Origin: CAZTQN01 sp964615765
Lineage (GTDB): Bacteria > Planctomycetota > Phycisphaerae > Phycisphaerales > UBA1924
Reading direction: 5' to 3'
NCBI GenBank assembly: GCA_964615765.1
Contig: CAZTQN010000043.1
Location: 1 to 27,077, forward strand
DNA: 27,077 nt
Shown piece after piece: positions 15,067 to 22,390 of the stretch. The notes beneath the pieces were generated by a model that was given only the letters and a program-made list of their open reading frames with translations, was not told the DNA's origin and searched no databases. Both the position numbers and the translations under genes were made by a program. Position 1 is the stretch's first letter, and every line of letters starts with the position of its first letter.

Positions 15067-16737
15067 ATGAACACACGGTGCGTCATTTCCCGACCGGGTC
15101 GCCTTGCCCGCACACCCTGCAGTGTGGTTTTGCCTCAAATACACGTGGAGGTGGGCACTAATCCGCCGAAGACGGTGGGCGAATTGCCAGTCGCTGGTCC
15201 GGACTTTCTGTGGGATCTGCCAAACACTTGGCCAATGATGCGTTACGAGGTGAGATTTCGACGGGTGGCTTCGCCGCCGGCACCGCTCGCCGATGAAGGA
15301 GATTATACGTTCTTCAACCCTTTTCCGGCAAGCGATGAGTGCGGCGTCGGCTTGGTGCGCATGGTGTCTGCATACTCGCGCAGATTTGAGAAGCGGTTTT
15401 TGGATAAGTTCAAGCCGCTTGAGTATGCGATTCTTCTGGCGGGCATTGACGCTGAGAATCCCAGGTTTGAGGGCGGCCCCCCCGGCCAGAGCGGTGCCAT
15501 CACGCTCTGTCGGAACGTCGATGATGGCTATATTTGGCCCAACAACGGGAACAGGTTTACCAGCCAACCCGTTCTGTTTCGTCCCAACGGCACGGCTGTC
15601 TGCAAATCGTACTTTGCTGGCACCGCGTCTACGACGGGGGCGTTCGAGAGCATGCGTACCGCTCTCGAGGCCGCATCTTTGCCTTTGCCCAGCCTGCTGC
15701 TGTGCAACATCGAAACTCGTGGCGATGTGTCAGGGTACGGGCCGTACGGGCTGACTAACCAGAGTGCTCCCTTCCCCACTCCAGGCAACGGCTTCGTGGA
15801 AGTGGCAGACGGCGGTCAAAATCTCACGCGGAGCCAGACGCTCGACGCTTGGCGTTCGGTTCGTACCAAGAATCAAGACGGCGGAGTGTTGAACCCGAAC
15901 AGCCCGCTCGTCACAACCGCTCCCACCGGTGGTCGCTATGACCCCGTCAACTGGGAGGCCCTCCACCTCGCTGCGTCCGCCGTTACCGCGAACTTCGCGG
16001 ACGCGATGGCCGAAGCGATCTTTGAGCCGTTTCAAGCGGTGTTTGGTGCCGACATGCTCTGCGGTGAATGGGACGTGTACTGCGCCACACAGGACCACCA
16101 AGCGCCTCTTCTTCCGACGAAGCGGCTACACCTGCTTGGTGGGGATCTCTCGATCGGCGTTCAGATCCCTAAAAACTACTGTGACGTTCCGGCCGGACGG
16201 TACAACGTAAATCCGGATCTCTACGCGCAGAACTTGGGCTGGGAATCTCTCTGGAACTGGCTGCAGGTGTATCAGCCAGCGGGCTACACACCCTGGACGA
16301 GCTATCCCTCGATCGCCGCTCCCGACCCAGCCAGCGAGGTCGTCCAACGCCTCGTTCTCGACGTGCAGACGCAGGTTGTTCGGGCGTGCGCCCGGGCGGC
16401 ACCCGACAAGCCCCTAGTGCCAAGCATCTCCGTCGGGTGGCGGCAGTCTCCGCAGGAGCCCGCGGGAACAGATGTCCGTCGCCGCCTGGAGTGCATTCCA
16501 TTTCTCGTACGGTACATGATCAACTGCTGCCTGGAAGGTGCCACGGCGTTCTACCTGTTCGCCCCCGATTGGAACGACGGTTCACCGGCTGACTTCGACG
16601 ACGCAGGCAACATGACCGTTACCCCGATCACCGCTAGCGCGATCCGCGAAACGAACTACCAGCTCGTTCGTCAGTTCAACTCGGAGTTCGCCGCGCGTGT
16701 GCCCTACCGGAACCGCATGTTTCGGCACGTCGGCTAG
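15067..16737 (+). CDS. Large unrecognised protein, TIM-barrel-like pattern
   Basis: A 556-residue protein I do not recognise. The frame opens at 15040, where an ATGA overlaps the previous stop, but the ATG at 15067 has AGGAG at 15055-15059 with 7-base spacing, so I prefer it. No signal peptide or membrane helix is visible, and it is unusually rich in cysteine. Several hydrophobic strands end in acidic residues: LLLCNIETRGD, MLCGEWDVYCATQD and ATAFYLFAPDWND. That pattern is typical of glycoside-hydrolase-like barrels, which is an inference only. No catalytic pair is confirmed. It ends the three-gene run; the next gene has its own promoter-like sequence. A carbohydrate-active enzyme would suit the polysaccharide context. 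Confidence 0.75.
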   Translation: MNTRCVISRPGRLARTPCSVVLPQIHVEVGTNPPKTVGELPVAGPDFLWDLPNTWPMMRYEVRFRRVASPPAPLADEGDYTFFNPFPASDECGVGLVRMVSAYSRRFEKRFLDKFKPLEYAILLAGIDAENPRFEGGPPGQSGAITLCRNVDDGYIWPNNGNRFTSQPVLFRPNGTAVCKSYFAGTASTTGAFESMRTALEAASLPLPSLLLCNIETRGDVSGYGPYGLTNQSAPFPTPGNGFVEVADGGQNLTRSQTLDAWRSVRTKNQDGGVLNPNSPLVTTAPTGGRYDPVNWEALHLAASAVTANFADAMAEAIFEPFQAVFGADMLCGEWDVYCATQDHQAPLLPTKRLHLLGGDLSIGVQIPKNYCDVPAGRYNVNPDLYAQNLGWESLWNWLQVYQPAGYTPWTSYPSIAAPDPASEVVQRLVLDVQTQVVRACARAAPDKPLVPSISVGWRQSPQEPAGTDVRRRLECIPFLVRYMINCCLEGATAFYLFAPDWNDGSPADFDDAGNMTVTPITASAIRETNYQLVRQFNSEFAARVPYRNRMFRHVG

Positions 16738-16909
16738 GCCGCCTGCACCAACTGCCACACACACCGGCCCCGCACCTCAAAAGACGGACACGCTCCGGAC
16801 TTTCGGCCCTCGGCGGCCGCTAAACCGGCGACCGTCGTGGTTACCGACCGGCCATCGCTCCCCGCGTGGTCCGGGAAGTGCCATCTTGCGTCGATCTCCG
16901 GCTTCCCGT

Positions 16910-16938
16910 TTGACACCCCCCAATAGCGGTGTAAGTAT
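16910..16938 (+). promoter_or_regulatory. Candidate promoter for PEP-CTERM-like gene
   Basis: A perfect TTGACA at 16910-16915 is followed after 17 bases by AAGTAT at 16933-16938, 25 bases before the ATG at 16964. The -35 box is strong and the -10 box is poor. The rest of the gap at 16738-16909 shows no gene or clear terminator. Confidence 0.5.
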
Positions 16939-16963
16939 CGCCTTCCAAAACGGAGAGAGAAAG

Positions 16964-17590
16964 ATGTTCATTCGTGCGCTTGTCTGCGCGGCGTCCGCCG
17001 CCGTCGCCCTGTCCGCCCCCGCCGCATTCGGGCAGACCTACGGGTTCTTCCCCGTCACCGCCAATACCGTCGCTAACACCCAGGCCGGCCAGAGCCAGCT
17101 CTCGGTCACGGTCAACGCCGGTCCCAACGCCAACCAGGTCTCCTTCACCTTCAACAACGCCGGCCCCGCCGCGATGTCGATCACCGACGTCTACTTCGAC
17201 GACGGCACCCTCCTCGGCATCGCCCTCATCACCTCCAGCTCCGGCGTCAGCTTCTCCCAAGGCGCCTCCCCCGGCAATCTCCCCTCGGGCAACAACGCCA
17301 ACCCCGCCTTCGATGCCACCGCCGGCTTCTCCGCCGACTCCAACCCCCCCGCGCAGCCCAACGGCGTCAACCCCGGCGAATCGCTCACCATCACCTTCAA
17401 CCTCCTCTCCGGCGTCAACTTCGCCGACACCGTCGCCGCCCTCAACGCCGGCACCAACCTCCGAATCGGCATCCACGTCCAGGGCTTCGCCAACGGCGGC
17501 AGCGAGTCGTTCATCAATCAGGTCCCGGCCCCCGCCTCTCTCGGCACGCTCCTCCTCGGCGGCCTCCTCGCCGCCCGCCGCCGCCGCTAA
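16964..17590 (+). CDS. Secreted PEP-CTERM-like protein
   Basis: A 208-residue protein. MFIRALVCAASAAVALSAPA is a signal peptide with likely cleavage near AAFGQ. The body is Asn/Ser/Thr/Gly-rich and beta-like. The C-terminus is VPAPAS, a Leu/Gly-rich helix and a final RRRR, the same sorting layout as the gene at 14336. The ATG at 16964 has GGAGA 7 bases upstream; the open frame extends further but runs over noncoding sequence. A strong intrinsic terminator follows 33 bases after the stop, so this looks like a single-gene transcript. The protein is probably a surface or matrix protein anchored through an exosortase-type pathway; its specific role is unknown. High GC at third positions matches the main locus rather than the preceding island. 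Confidence 0.85.
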   Translation: MFIRALVCAASAAVALSAPAAFGQTYGFFPVTANTVANTQAGQSQLSVTVNAGPNANQVSFTFNNAGPAAMSITDVYFDDGTLLGIALITSSSGVSFSQGASPGNLPSGNNANPAFDATAGFSADSNPPAQPNGVNPGESLTITFNLLSGVNFADTVAALNAGTNLRIGIHVQGFANGGSESFINQVPAPASLGTLLLGGLLAARRRR

Positions 17591-17623
17591 CCTGTCAGAA
17601 TCCGAACGTGGGGATATCACGAC

Positions 17624-17662
17624 CCGGGCCGGCGCGATCACGCGCCGGCCCGGTCTCTTTTT
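17624..17662 (+). terminator. Strong intrinsic terminator
   Basis: A perfect 13-bp stem (17624-17636 with 17641-17653) closes the four-base loop ATCA and is followed by TCTCTTTTT. It lies 33 bases after the PEP-CTERM-like stop and should end that transcript. Confidence 0.9.
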
Positions 17663-17987
17663 CCCGCGCCGTCCGGCTCATTCCCCGCGCCCGCCCACAT
17701 GGAAAATGGGCATCGTCGGCGGTCCGTGCGGGTTGACGCGCGAGCAACCCGCCCGCCGCTGGCCTCGCGCCGCATCGGTTCGCCACCCCGCGCGAACTCC
17801 ACCCCGGGCCCCGGTCGTACCACCCACCCTCCCGCTCGCCCCCGCTCCCCCCCGCCAGCCCCCGCGGCACGCCCGCTCTCTCGGGCCGTTCAGCCGGGTC
17901 ACGTCGCGGCCTTCTCTGTCCGATGCACCGATCCCGCGATACCGTTCACCCACCCCGTCAACCGGCCATCCGTACGAGGCACCCCTC
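17663..17987 (+). other. Noncoding leader before GDP-mannose epimerase
   Basis: This 325-base C-rich stretch has an open frame continuous with the next gene, but its translation is Pro/Arg/Ala low-complexity with no family signal, so I treat it as noncoding. No convincing promoter, Shine-Dalgarno site or RNA element was found; only a weak 5-bp dyad (GCCCA/TGGGC) is near 17691. Confidence 0.5.
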
Positions 17988-19214
17988 ATGCACAGCGAAA
18001 CCATCCCCTTCTCCGCCGTCAAGCCCGCCAAACTCGTCAAGTTCCGCAAGGACCAGCCGGTCATCGTCGGCGGCGGCGGCGGCTTCATCGGCGGGGCCCT
18101 GGTCGCTGAGTTCCTCCGCCAAGGCTTTCGGGACGTTCGCGCCGTCGACATCAAGCCCCTCGACGAGTGGTACCGCGTCAACCGCGGCGCCAAAAACATC
18201 GCCGGCGACAAGGGCGACCTGAAGAACCTCGACAACTGCCGCCGCGCCCTCAAGGGCGCCGAAGACGGCCTGGTCTTCCAGCTCGCCGCCGACATGGGCG
18301 GCATGGGCTTCATCGAGAACAACAAGGCCCTCTGCATGCTCAGCGTGCTCACCAACACGCACATGCTCATGGCCGCCAACGAGGCCGGCGTCGCCCGCTT
18401 CTTCTACTCCTCCTCCGCCTGCGTCTACAACGCCGACAAGCAGACCAACGCCGACGTCACCGCCCTCAAGGAAGAAGACGCCTACCCCGCCATGCCCGAA
18501 GACGGCTACGGCTGGGAAAAACTCTTCTCCGAACGCATGTGCCGCCACTTCCGCGAAGACTTCAAGCTCCAGACCCGCGTCGCCCGCTTCCACAACGTCT
18601 ACGGCCCCTTCGGCACCTGGGAAGGCGGCCGCGAAAAGGCCCCCGCCGCCATCTGCCGAAAAGTCATCACCGCCAAGCACTCCGGCAAGCACGACATCGA
18701 AATCTGGGGCGACGGCGAGCAGACCCGCTCGTTCATGTACATCGATGACTGCGTCAAGGGCATCCAGCTCTTCACCGCCTCCGACATGCTCGAGCCCCTC
18801 AACCTCGGCTCCTCCGAACTCGTCAGCATCAACCAGCTCGTCTCCATCGCCGAAGAAATCGCCGGCATCAAACTCAACCGCTCCTACAAGCTCGACGCCC
18901 CCAAGGGCGTCCGCGGCCGCAACTCCGACAACGCCCGCATCAAGAAGTACTTCGACTGGGAACCCTCCACCCGCCTCCGCGACGGCATGCAGAAAACCTT
19001 CGAATGGATCGAAGGCGAATACCTCGCCAAATACGGCTCCGGCAAATCCATCTCCTCCCCCAGCCTCACCAAGCCCACCAAAAACGGCGCGGCCAAGAAC
19101 GGCTCCGCCAAGCACGCCGCAGGCAAAAACGGCAAGACCGGCGCCGCCGGCAAGCCCGCAGCCGCGAAGCCCTCCGCCACCAAACCCGCCAAGCCCAAGT
19201 CCCGCACGCGCTAA
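17988..19214 (+). CDS. GDP-mannose 3,5-epimerase with lysine-rich C-terminal tail
   Basis: A 408-residue extended SDR. A glycine-rich NAD loop (VGGGGGFIGG) is near residue 25, ADMGGMGFIENNKA is a hallmark of GDP-mannose 3,5-epimerases, and SSSACVYN gives Cys145. The Tyr-Lys pair is Y174-G-W-E-K178, and GGREKAPAAICRKV gives Lys217. These numbers equal those I recall for the characterised plant enzyme. The reaction would convert GDP-mannose to GDP-L-galactose and GDP-L-gulose. The ATG at 17988 gives a normal core; longer frames are low-complexity. After the family's usual end the protein carries about 47 extra residues (362-408) rich in Lys, Ala and Gly with 11 lysines, like a histone-H1 tail. 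It shares the GDP-mannose pool with gmd. No gene follows it in an operon. Confidence 0.9.
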   Translation: MHSETIPFSAVKPAKLVKFRKDQPVIVGGGGGFIGGALVAEFLRQGFRDVRAVDIKPLDEWYRVNRGAKNIAGDKGDLKNLDNCRRALKGAEDGLVFQLAADMGGMGFIENNKALCMLSVLTNTHMLMAANEAGVARFFYSSSACVYNADKQTNADVTALKEEDAYPAMPEDGYGWEKLFSERMCRHFREDFKLQTRVARFHNVYGPFGTWEGGREKAPAAICRKVITAKHSGKHDIEIWGDGEQTRSFMYIDDCVKGIQLFTASDMLEPLNLGSSELVSINQLVSIAEEIAGIKLNRSYKLDAPKGVRGRNSDNARIKKYFDWEPSTRLRDGMQKTFEWIEGEYLAKYGSGKSISSPSLTKPTKNGAAKNGSAKHAAGKNGKTGAAGKPAAAKPSATKPAKPKSRTR

Positions 19215-19257
19215 ACCAAGCGCACACCCCACCCCGCGGCATGTCACCCTGAATCAA

Positions 19258-19351
19258 CCGCCCCAAAAGGGCGCCGGGCTGTAGCCACGGGTGAAGCGCA
19301 GCGCAACCGGTGGACACCGTGACTCAGCCCGGCCCGCCCCGGCAGGGGCGG
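19258..19351 (+). repeat. Composite hairpin repeat, left copy
   Basis: Three hairpins in a row: GCCC/GGGC (19260-19272), CCACGGGT with ACCGGTGG (19285-19313, one mismatch) and CCGCCCC/GGGGCGG (19334-19351). The first 57 bases (19258-19314) match the reverse complement of 22037-22093 at 51 of 57 positions by hand alignment, with no gaps. It looks like a REP-type palindromic element. It begins 43 bases after the epimerase stop. Confidence 0.8.
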
Positions 19352-19606
19352 AGGAGCCCTGCGGGAGGCGTTCCAAAGCACCCATATGCCGACCCCCGCG
19401 CGACTCACAGGTGAGTCCATCCTGCCTGGGTGTCTCGTTCGCTGATGCAGAAAGGGCGTGCCGCCCTGTCCGCACCGCTCCCCGCCCAAAGGAAGACCGC
19501 CCGCCGCGCTGGTCGTCCGCTCCGAGTGCCTTGAGCGGGGGTGCCGGGGGCGGCAGCCCCGGCAAACGCTGTCTGATGCGTTATCGTAGAATCTGCTGAC
19601 TACAAG
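19352..19606. other. Noncoding gap before the nuclease-NTPase gene
   Basis: This 255-base gap shows no gene. A candidate -10 box TAGAAT (5 of 6 to consensus) is at 19587-19592, 14 bases before the ATG at 19607, without a recognisable -35. No Shine-Dalgarno site precedes the ATG, so the leader would be very short. Confidence 0.45.
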
Positions 19607-21943
19607 ATGTCCGAGTACACGTTTCACAGCCTGTCGGACGCCGACTTTGAGGATCTCGCCTGCGACTTGCTAGGCGCAGAACTGGGAGTGGCATTTCAGC
19701 CATTTGCCAAAGGGCGGGACGCCGGAATCGACCTCTTGCACGGCGCTCGTATTCACGGCAGCACGCTGGTGCAATGCAAGCACTATTGCCGCTCCAAGTA
19801 CGCCAACCTGAAGTCCAAACTCACCGCTGAAGAACTGCCGAAGCTCGCCAAGCTCAAGCCGTCGCGGTTTATTCTGGCCACTTCGCTGGGCCTGACCCCG
19901 CAGAACAAGGAAGAACTGCTGGCTTCCCTTGCGCCACACTGCAAAGGTGTGAACGACATCTACGGAAAGGATGACTTCAACGCGCTTCTCCGAAGGCACC
20001 CGGCCGTCGAGACGGCCCACTACAAGCTTTGGCTGACGAGCGTTCCCGTGCTCCAGCGAGTGCTTCGACACGGCACCGGCGTGTGGAATGCGATGACGAA
20101 GGAGGACATCGAGCGCAAGATGTCCCTGTACGTGCAGACGGGCGCCTATGTCGCAGCGATGGACATACTCGCCAAGCACAACCACTGCATCCTTTCAGGC
20201 ATTCCAGGAATCGGGAAAACCACCCTGGCACAAGTTCTGGTCACGCGCCTGATGGAAGAGGGCTACGAGTTGATTGCGGTTCGCGACGACGTACAAGAGG
20301 CGTTCGAAGCCTTAGACCTCGCGAAGAAGCAAGTCGTGTACTACGACGACTTCCTGGGCCAATCGAGCATTAGCGAACGGCTCGGGAAGAACGAGGACCG
20401 AGGAATTGCCCGCTTGCTGGCCGAGTCGCGACGCGCGAAGCATCTGAAGGTCATCTTTACAACGCGAGAGTACATCCTTGAAGACGCCAAGCGGGTATAC
20501 GAACCCTTAAGCCGTGCCGATCTCGACATAGCGAAGTGCATCGTCACTGTTGAAGACTACACGCGGGGCCACCGCGCCAGAATTCTGTACAATCATGTGT
20601 ATTTCTCTGGCCTTTCGCACGAATACGCCGGCGCCTTGCTGAGAGCAAGGGGCTACCGTCGCATCATTGACCACACGGGATACAGCCCTCGCATCGTGGA
20701 GTGGATGACTCTCGGTGCCGGAGCGTCAGGAGTGCCGCCTGAGGGCTTTGTCGATAGGTTTGTGCAGGTCCTGGACGACCCCGCACAATTGTGGCAACAT
20801 GCCTTCGACAATCAGATCGGCGTAGATGCTAGAGCGATCCTGTTCTCGCTCGGCTCGATCGAGGGCTGGCTTGGTCTTGTTGAGCTTCGCGCGGTGTGGG
20901 CACGTCTTCGAGGCATCGAATCGAGGGAGGCGTCCTCGATCGAGAACAAGAAAGTTTTTCACGAGGCGATGAAGCAGCTTGAGGGATCGTTTACTCGGAG
21001 CAGGCGAGCTCAGTCAGAAACAGCCGTTGAGTTTCACAACCCCTCTATAAAGGACTATGTACGAAGGCGGATCGTCGCCGATATCGACGTGCGGCGGTCG
21101 TTGCTTCATTGCGCCGTTCACTTCGAACAAGTCTCCTGCCTTGTCTGCTTGGCTTCTGACGGCAGGGTCGGTGCCCACCCAAGCGGGTTGCTACCTTACG
21201 ACGCCGTTCTGCAGGAAGCGATTCGCCGGACGCTCGGGGCAACAACCGGAACCTACCAACTCGTGAAGTACCGTGCCGATGGAGAGATGAGACTGGTTCG
21301 CGTTGGTGCGGATGTGGGCGCTAGGCTTTCCCAGGTTGCCGCGTGGGCGAAGAAGTACGGGTCGGACAAGATCCTGTCGCTTTGTTGCGAACTTGCAAGT
21401 GAAATGGTGGCCAGTGGCGAAGCCGAACGGGCGGCCACCTTGGAGTGTTGCGGATTTCTGACGGACGTGCTCGGGGCGTTCCCTCGTGACGAGGGGGTTG
21501 AACTGTTGATCAAGTCGTTTTTGGTGCTCATTGACAAGCGGTTGTCCGATTTGCCAGCTTCGACCGACTGGGCGGCGTGGACACGGTTTGTCAAGCACAA
21601 CGAGAACCTCTTTGATGAAGAAGAGATGGACGATTGGGCGCAGCGAGCGGAATCTTTCTGCTTGGAGGAGGTCGACACGGCCATTGACCACGCCGAGACA
21701 TCTTCTGATTTGCAACAGTGGTATGACGAGGTTCAGGAGGTCGCCCAGGGTTGGGGCTTGTCTCTAGATTCCGAGAACACGAGGTTCGAAGAAAGGCTGA
21801 GAGAGTTGCAGCGTCGCGAAGAAGGGCCAGACCGCGACGAAGACGACGACTGGCGGGGCTCCCGATCAGTCGACCGAATGACCGGAGGCGATGCTGAGAT
21901 TGACCGTCTCTTTGACTCGCTGAACGACAAAGCAGGCGAGTAG
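19607..21943 (+). CDS. Mrr-type nuclease fused to STAND-like NTPase, probable anti-phage protein
   Basis: A 778-residue, single-gene candidate defence protein. Residues 7-60 carry a restriction-endonuclease-fold signature: FEDLACDLL, GRDAGIDLL with Asp42, and VQCKHY with Gln56 and Lys58, the D-QxK active site of Mrr-like nucleases. A P-loop GIPGIGKTT is at 198-206 and a Walker B-like VVYYDDF at 243-249, followed by FTTREYIL, as in the nSTAND3 type of NTPase. The remaining 400 or so residues are mainly helical and may sense a phage protein. This layout resembles Avs-like proteins, in which target binding triggers DNA cleavage and cell death; that is an inference. Base composition is lower in GC than its neighbours, and the gene stands alone between mirror-image hairpin repeats, which suggests acquisition. 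The acidic C-terminus (DEDDDW) is unusual. Confidence 0.85.
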   Translation: MSEYTFHSLSDADFEDLACDLLGAELGVAFQPFAKGRDAGIDLLHGARIHGSTLVQCKHYCRSKYANLKSKLTAEELPKLAKLKPSRFILATSLGLTPQNKEELLASLAPHCKGVNDIYGKDDFNALLRRHPAVETAHYKLWLTSVPVLQRVLRHGTGVWNAMTKEDIERKMSLYVQTGAYVAAMDILAKHNHCILSGIPGIGKTTLAQVLVTRLMEEGYELIAVRDDVQEAFEALDLAKKQVVYYDDFLGQSSISERLGKNEDRGIARLLAESRRAKHLKVIFTTREYILEDAKRVYEPLSRADLDIAKCIVTVEDYTRGHRARILYNHVYFSGLSHEYAGALLRARGYRRIIDHTGYSPRIVEWMTLGAGASGVPPEGFVDRFVQVLDDPAQLWQHAFDNQIGVDARAILFSLGSIEGWLGLVELRAVWARLRGIESREASSIENKKVFHEAMKQLEGSFTRSRRAQSETAVEFHNPSIKDYVRRRIVADIDVRRSLLHCAVHFEQVSCLVCLASDGRVGAHPSGLLPYDAVLQEAIRRTLGATTGTYQLVKYRADGEMRLVRVGADVGARLSQVAAWAKKYGSDKILSLCCELASEMVASGEAERAATLECCGFLTDVLGAFPRDEGVELLIKSFLVLIDKRLSDLPASTDWAAWTRFVKHNENLFDEEEMDDWAQRAESFCLEEVDTAIDHAETSSDLQQWYDEVQEVAQGWGLSLDSENTRFEERLRELQRREEGPDRDEDDDWRGSRSVDRMTGGDAEIDRLFDSLNDKAGE

Positions 21944-21997
21944 GTGATCGCATCAGGCCGTCCCGGCGGTTCCGCGGTTGTCAGGTCTGCCACCTCC

Positions 21998-22093
21998 CCT
22001 GCCCCTCCGGGGCAGGATCGAGAGAACACGATCGATTCCACGGGTTGCGCTGCGCTCCACCCGTGGCTACACCCCCGCGCCCCTTCGGGGCGG
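21998..22093 (-). repeat. Composite hairpin repeat, right copy (inverted)
   Basis: The mirror image of the left copy: CCTGCCCC/GGGGCAGG (21998-22016), CCACGGGT/ACCCGTGG (22038-22066, perfect) and CGCCCC/GGGGCG (22078-22092). The order of hairpins and the gap between the inner two (21 versus 20 bases) match the left copy. The first hairpin, 54 bases after the stop of the nuclease gene, may also help end that transcript, though it has no T-tract. Confidence 0.8.
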
Positions 22094-22106
22094 AATCAGG
22101 TGGCCG

Positions 22107-22136
22107 CCTCTGTGTGCTCTGTGCCACTGTGGTGAA
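22107..22136 (+). repeat. Short CTCTGTG-type tandem repeat
   Basis: Three 9-base units read CTCTGTGTG, CTCTGTGCC and ACTGTGGTG. From memory, CTCTGTG-rich intergenic repeats occur in several environmental bacteria. It is just outside the right composite repeat. Confidence 0.5.
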
Positions 22137-22167
22137 CTGCCTTTGCCTTCCGCTGAGCCGCGGAGCC

Positions 22168-22314
22168 TTACGCCGCCACCGTCGCCGTCGTAACGTCCGA
22201 CCACAGCCCCATTTCGCCGCGGGTGTTGACCCAGCGGGCCATGTAGACGGCAGTTTTGCCGCCCACGCCCGCCTCGAACTCGGCTTCTCTCGCGGGAGCG
22301 GAACCTCGGGCGAA
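22168..22314 (-). pseudogene. Remnant: C-terminal 48 codons of a lost gene
   Basis: On the minus strand, 48 codons between an in-frame stop at 22315-22317 and a stop at 22168-22170 translate to a protein-like end containing GGKTAVYMARWVNTRGEMG and LWSDVTTATVAA. It has no start codon and no upstream continuation in its frame. The YMxRWVNTRGExGxWSD pattern is familiar to me as the end of a conserved protein of unknown function in planctomycetes and related genomes; I cannot name it. It is most likely the 3' scrap of a gene broken when the adjacent region was rearranged. Confidence 0.5.
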
Positions 22315-22353
22315 TTACCAGCCCTCTGGGTTGAGTCTTTGTCCCCCTCCCTC

Positions 22354-22382
22354 TTGACCCGGTCAAAACCCAACCGTACACT
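22354..22382 (+). promoter_or_regulatory. Promoter with palindrome over the -35, leaderless start
   Basis: TTGACC (22354-22359), a 17-base spacer and TACACT (22377-22382) make a good housekeeping-type promoter. The -35 is part of a perfect dyad, TTGACC-C-GGTCAA (22354-22366), which could be an operator. The expected transcription start falls within a base or two of the GTG at 22391, and no Shine-Dalgarno site exists, so the mRNA is probably leaderless. Confidence 0.6.
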
Positions 22383-22390
22383 CTCCTACC

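Noticed and set aside
16841..17641. A 266-codon minus-strand frame opposite the PEP-CTERM-like gene
   Set aside because: Gly/Asp/Glu/Val repeats typical of a shadow frame. The plus strand has a signal peptide, a Shine-Dalgarno site and a sorting tail.
16974..17987. Long N-terminal extension of the GDP-mannose epimerase
   Set aside because: It overlaps the PEP-CTERM-like gene and the strong terminator out of frame, and is Ser/Pro/Thr-rich.
17958..19247. A 429-codon minus-strand open frame across the GDP-mannose epimerase
   Set aside because: Its product is a Gly/Val/Ala/Asp string with no motifs. The plus strand has a full set of epimerase catalytic residues.
19258..22093. Calling the composite repeats the ends of a classical insertion sequence
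   Set aside because: The enclosed gene is not a transposase, no target-site duplication was found by eye, and the repeats are hairpin-rich like REP elements.
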